Assembly (NCBI GenBank): GCA_024349245.1
Contig: JALDNG010000464.1
Location: forward strand, 62,001-126,000
Reading direction: 5' to 3'
Source: Neodontobutis hainanensis
Lineage: Eukaryota; Chordata; Actinopteri; Gobiiformes; Odontobutidae
Length of the DNA stretch: 64,000 bases
The notes beneath the pieces were generated by a model that had not been told where the DNA came from, ran no database searches, and saw nothing but the letters and a program-made list of their open reading frames with translations. Positions 60,371 through 64,000 of the stretch are shown here, piece after piece; within the stretch, counting starts at the first letter, position 1, and each line of letters begins with the position of its first letter. The translations under genes were made by a program, and so were the position numbers.

Positions 60371-60511
60371 CTCCTCTGATCTCTTTCTGACCTCTGCCTC
60401 CTCTCGTCTCTCTGTCTCCTCTGGTCTTTCTGTGGCCTCTGCCTCCTCTGGTCTCTCTGTGGCTTCTGCCTCCTCTAATCTCTCTGTGGACTCTGCATCC
60501 TCTGGTCTCTC
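60371..60511 (-). repeat. 27-bp minisatellite (family A), reverse orientation, block 4
   Basis: About 140 bp of CCTCTGCCTCCTCTGG-type sequence continue block 3 beyond the hAT-like insertion. It begins with the right target duplication CTCCTCTG (60371-60378) and passes abruptly into reverse-sense family B at CTCTAGTGTTTTC. Confidence 0.9.
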
Positions 60512-63500
60512 TAGTGTTTTCTAATACTCATATACAGTCTGTTCTAATGCTCGTCTACAGTCTGTACTACTGCATCTCTACAGTCTATTCTTCTGCACAT
60601 TGTCAGTCTGTTCTACTGGACGTTTACAGTCTGTTCTAATACTCGTCTACAGTCAGTTCTAAAGCCAATCTAGAGTCTGTACTACTGCTGCTTTGAAGTC
60701 TGTTCAACTGCACGTCAACAGTCTGTTCAACTGCACCTCTACAGTCTGTTCTAATGCCAGTTTACCTTCTGGACTACTGCTCTACTACAGTCTCTTCCAC
60801 TACATGCTACAGTCTGTTTTACTGCACATCTACAGTCTGTTCTAATGTACATCTACTGTCTGTTCTAATGCAAGTCTACAGTCTGTACTACTGCTCATCT
60901 ACAGTCTCTTCTACTGCATGTCTACAGTCTGTTCTAATGCAGATCTACAGTCTATTCTAATGCAAGTCTACAGTCTGTACTACTGCTCATCTACAGTCTG
61001 TTCTACTGCAAGTCTACAGTCTGTTCTGATAAACGTCTACATTCTGTTCTACTACACATCTACAGTCTCTACTACTGCATTTCTGCAGTCTGTTCTAATG
61101 CACATCTACAGTCTGTTCTAATGCACATCTACAGACTGTTCTAATGCTCATCTACAGTCTGTACTACTGCACTTCTAAAGTCTATTCTAATGCTCATTTA
61201 TAGTCTGTTTACTGCACGTCTTCAGTCTTTTCTTATAAACGTCTACAGTCTGTTCTACTGCACATCTACAGTCTGTTTTACTGCACTTCTACAGTCTGTA
61301 CTACTGCACTTCTAAAGTCTATTCTAATGCTCATTTATAGTCTGCTCTACTGCACGTCTACAGTCTGTTCTACTGCACTTCTACAGTCTGTACTACTGCA
61401 CTTCTACAGTCTGTTCTAAAGCATGTCTAGAGTGTTTTCTAATACTAATATACAGTCTGTTCTAATGCTCGTCTACAGTCTGTACAACTGCACCTCTACT
61501 GTCTGTTCTAAAGCATGTCTACAGTATTTTCTAATACTTAAATACATTCTGTTCTAATGCTCACTACAGTCTGTACAACTGCACCTCTAGAGTCTTGTCT
61601 TCTGCACATTGTCATTCTGTTCTACTGGACATTTACAGTCTGTTCTAAGGATCGTCTACAGTCTGTTCTAAAGCCAATCTACAGTCTGTACAACTGCATG
61701 TCTACAATCTGTTCAACTGCATCTCTACAGTTTCTTCTGTTGTATGTCTACAGTCTGTTCTAATACACATCTACAGCCTGTTCGAATGCAAGTCTACAGT
61801 ATATACTACTGCTTGTCTACAGTCTGTTCAACTGCAAGTCTACAGTCTGTTCAACTGCACCTCTACAGTCTGTTCTAATGCCAGTTTACCATCTGTACTA
61901 TTGCTCTACTGCAGTCTGTTCTAATGCACATCTACATTCTGTTCTAATGCAAGTCTACATTCTGTTTTAATAAACGTCTACAGTCTGTTCTGCACATTTA
62001 CAGTCTGTACTACTGCACTTCTACAGTCTTTTTTAATGCTGGTCTACAGTCTGTATTACTGCACCTGCACAGTCTCTTGTAAAGCATTTCTAGTAGTGTT
62101 TTCTAATACTCATATACAGTCTGTTCTAATGGTCGTCTACAGTCTGAACTTCTGCACCTCTATAGTCCGTTCTAAAGCATGTCTACAGTGTTTTCTAATA
62201 CTCAAATACAGTCTGTTCTAATGCTCGTCTACAGTCTGTACTACTGCACCTCTACAGTCTATTCTTCTGCACATTGTCAGTCTGTTCTACTGGACGTTTA
62301 CAGTCTGTTCTAAAGCTCGTCTACAGTCTGTTCTACTGCACGTCTACAGTCTGTTCTAATAATTGTCTACATTCTGTACTACTGCTTTTTACAGTCTTTT
62401 CTACTGCGCATCTACAGTCTCGTCTAATGCAGGTCTACAGTCTGTACTACTGAAATCTACAATCTGTTCTATTGCTTGTCTACAGTCTGTTCTAATACCC
62501 AATAAAAGTCTTTACTACTGCACCTCTACAGTCTGTTCTACTGCATGTCTACAGTCTGTCCTACTGCATGTCTACAGTCAGTTCTACTGCACGTCTTCAG
62601 TCTGTTCTACTGCACGTCTTCAGTGTGCTCTATTGCAGGTCTACAGTCTGTTTTACTGCACATCTACAGTCTGTTCTAATGCACATTTACAGTCTGTTCC
62701 TATGCAAATATACAGTCTGTACTACTGCTCAACTACAGTCTGTTCTACTGCACATCTACAGTCTGTTCTACTGCACTTCTACAGTCTGAACTTCTGCACC
62801 TCTACAGTCTGTTCAACTGCATCTCTACAGTTTCTTCTATTGTATGTCTACAGTCTGTTCTAATGCACATCTACAGTCTGTTCTAATGAAAGTCTACCGT
62901 CTGTACTAATGCAGGTCTACGGCCTGTACTACTGCACATCTACAGTCTTTACTACTGCACTTCTAATGTCTATTCTAATGCTCATCTACAGTCTTTTCTA
63001 ATGCAAGTCCACAGTCTGTACTACTACTCATCCACGGTCTCTTCTACTGCAGGTCTACACTACAGTCTTTTCTAATAAACGTCTACAGTCTGTTCTCCTG
63101 CACATCTACAGTCTGAACTACTGCACTTCTACAATCTGTTTTATAGCTCGTCTACAGTCTGTACTACTCCATCTCAACAGTCTATTCTTCTGCACATTGT
63201 CAGTCTGTTCTAGTGGACGTTTACAGTCTGTTCTAATGCTCGTCTACAGTCAGTTCTAAAGCCAATATAGAATCTGTACTACTGCTGCTCTGAAGTCTGT
63301 TCAACTGCAACTCTACAGTCTGTTCAACTGCACCTCTACAGTCTGTTCTAATGCCAGTTTACAGTCTGTACTATTGCTCTACTGAAGTCTGTTCTACTGC
63401 ATGTCTACAGTTTGTTTTACTGCACATCTACAGTCTGTACTACTGATCATCTACAGTCTGTTCTAATGCAAGTCTATAGTCTGTACTACTGCTAATCCAT

Positions 63501-64000
63501 GGTCTGTTCTAGTGCAGGTCTACAGTCTGTTCTAATTAACATCTACAGTCTGTTCTACTGCACATCTACAGTCTGTACTACTGCACCTCTACAGTCTGTT
63601 GTAAAGCATTTCTAGCCATGTTTTCTAATACTCACATACAGTCTGTTCTAATGCTCGTCTACAGTTTGAACTACTGCACCTCTACTGTCTGTTCTAAAGC
63701 ATGTCTACAGTGTTTTCTAATACTCCTATACACTCTGTTCTAATGCTCGTCTAGAGTCTGTACTACTGCACCTCTACAGTCTATTCTTCTGCACATTGTC
63801 AGTCTTTTCTACTGGACGTTTACAGTCTGTTCTAATGCTCGCTTACAGTCTGTTTTAATGCACGTCTACAGTATGGTTTTAATAATTGTCTACATTCTGT
63901 ACTACTGCTTCTTACAGTATTTTCGACTGCGCATCTACAGTCTCTTCCAATGCAAGTTACAGTCTATACTACATCACCTTTACAGTCTGTTCTACTGCAT
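60512..64000 (-). repeat. 23-bp minisatellite (family B), reverse-sense right arm
   Basis: About 150 units reading CTACAGTCTGTTCTA run to the right edge of the window. The same subtype order as in the other arms is visible, for example at 60512-60760: GTGTTTTCTAATACTCAT, CTCGTCTACAG, TTCTTCTGCACATTGTC, ACTGGACGTTTACAG, AGTTCTAAAGCCAATCTAG. The array is uninterrupted by other elements, and no gene is seen. Confidence 0.94.

Overview
The window is eukaryotic, non-genic, repeat-dominated DNA, almost certainly from a teleost fish. The fish assignment rests on the transposons: a Rex3-like LINE ending in GATG repeats, hAT-type elements with 8-bp target duplications, and a tRNA-derived SINE with a fish-type 3' tail (AAGCGC..ATATAAATCCA). 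I see no intact host protein-coding gene. The many long open frames are by-products of the tandem repeats.

Two unrelated tandem families make up more than four fifths of the window. Family A is a purine-rich 27-bp minisatellite built from three 9-bp sub-units. It covers 1-11780 and 16101-22212 with purines on the + strand, and 54371-55101 and 60371-60511 with purines on the - strand. Family B is a 23-bp minisatellite with an ACAGACTGT core. It covers 15945-16100 and 29440-54370 in forward sense, and 22213-29418 and 60512-64000 in reverse sense. A third satellite, an approximately 640-bp higher-order unit of four ~160-bp monomers, lies at 12321-15944.

The orientation pattern is mirrored: B-fwd/A-fwd/B-rev on the left, then B-fwd/A-rev/B-rev on the right. 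The switch of the long B array from reverse to forward falls on a 16-base (TTAGGG)n tract at 29419-29434. This suggests a subtelomeric, pericentromeric or other heterochromatic region that has undergone inversion or fusion, unless the junction is an assembly misjoin.

Several mobile elements sit inside the arrays. They are a hAT MITE (25113-25583), an unclassified ~480-bp insertion (42909-43388), a tRNA-derived SINE (47138-47433), and a three-deep nest at 55102-60370. The nest is a hAT-like element containing a 5'-truncated LINE, which itself contains a Rex3-like LINE flanked by an exact 12-bp target duplication. Both LINEs are dead, through stops, frameshifts and an internal deletion in the reverse transcriptase. 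Recent block duplications of 0.5-2.3 kb show that the arrays are still turning over. Coordinates of array boundaries are good to about 10 bases; block-duplication ends to a few tens of bases.
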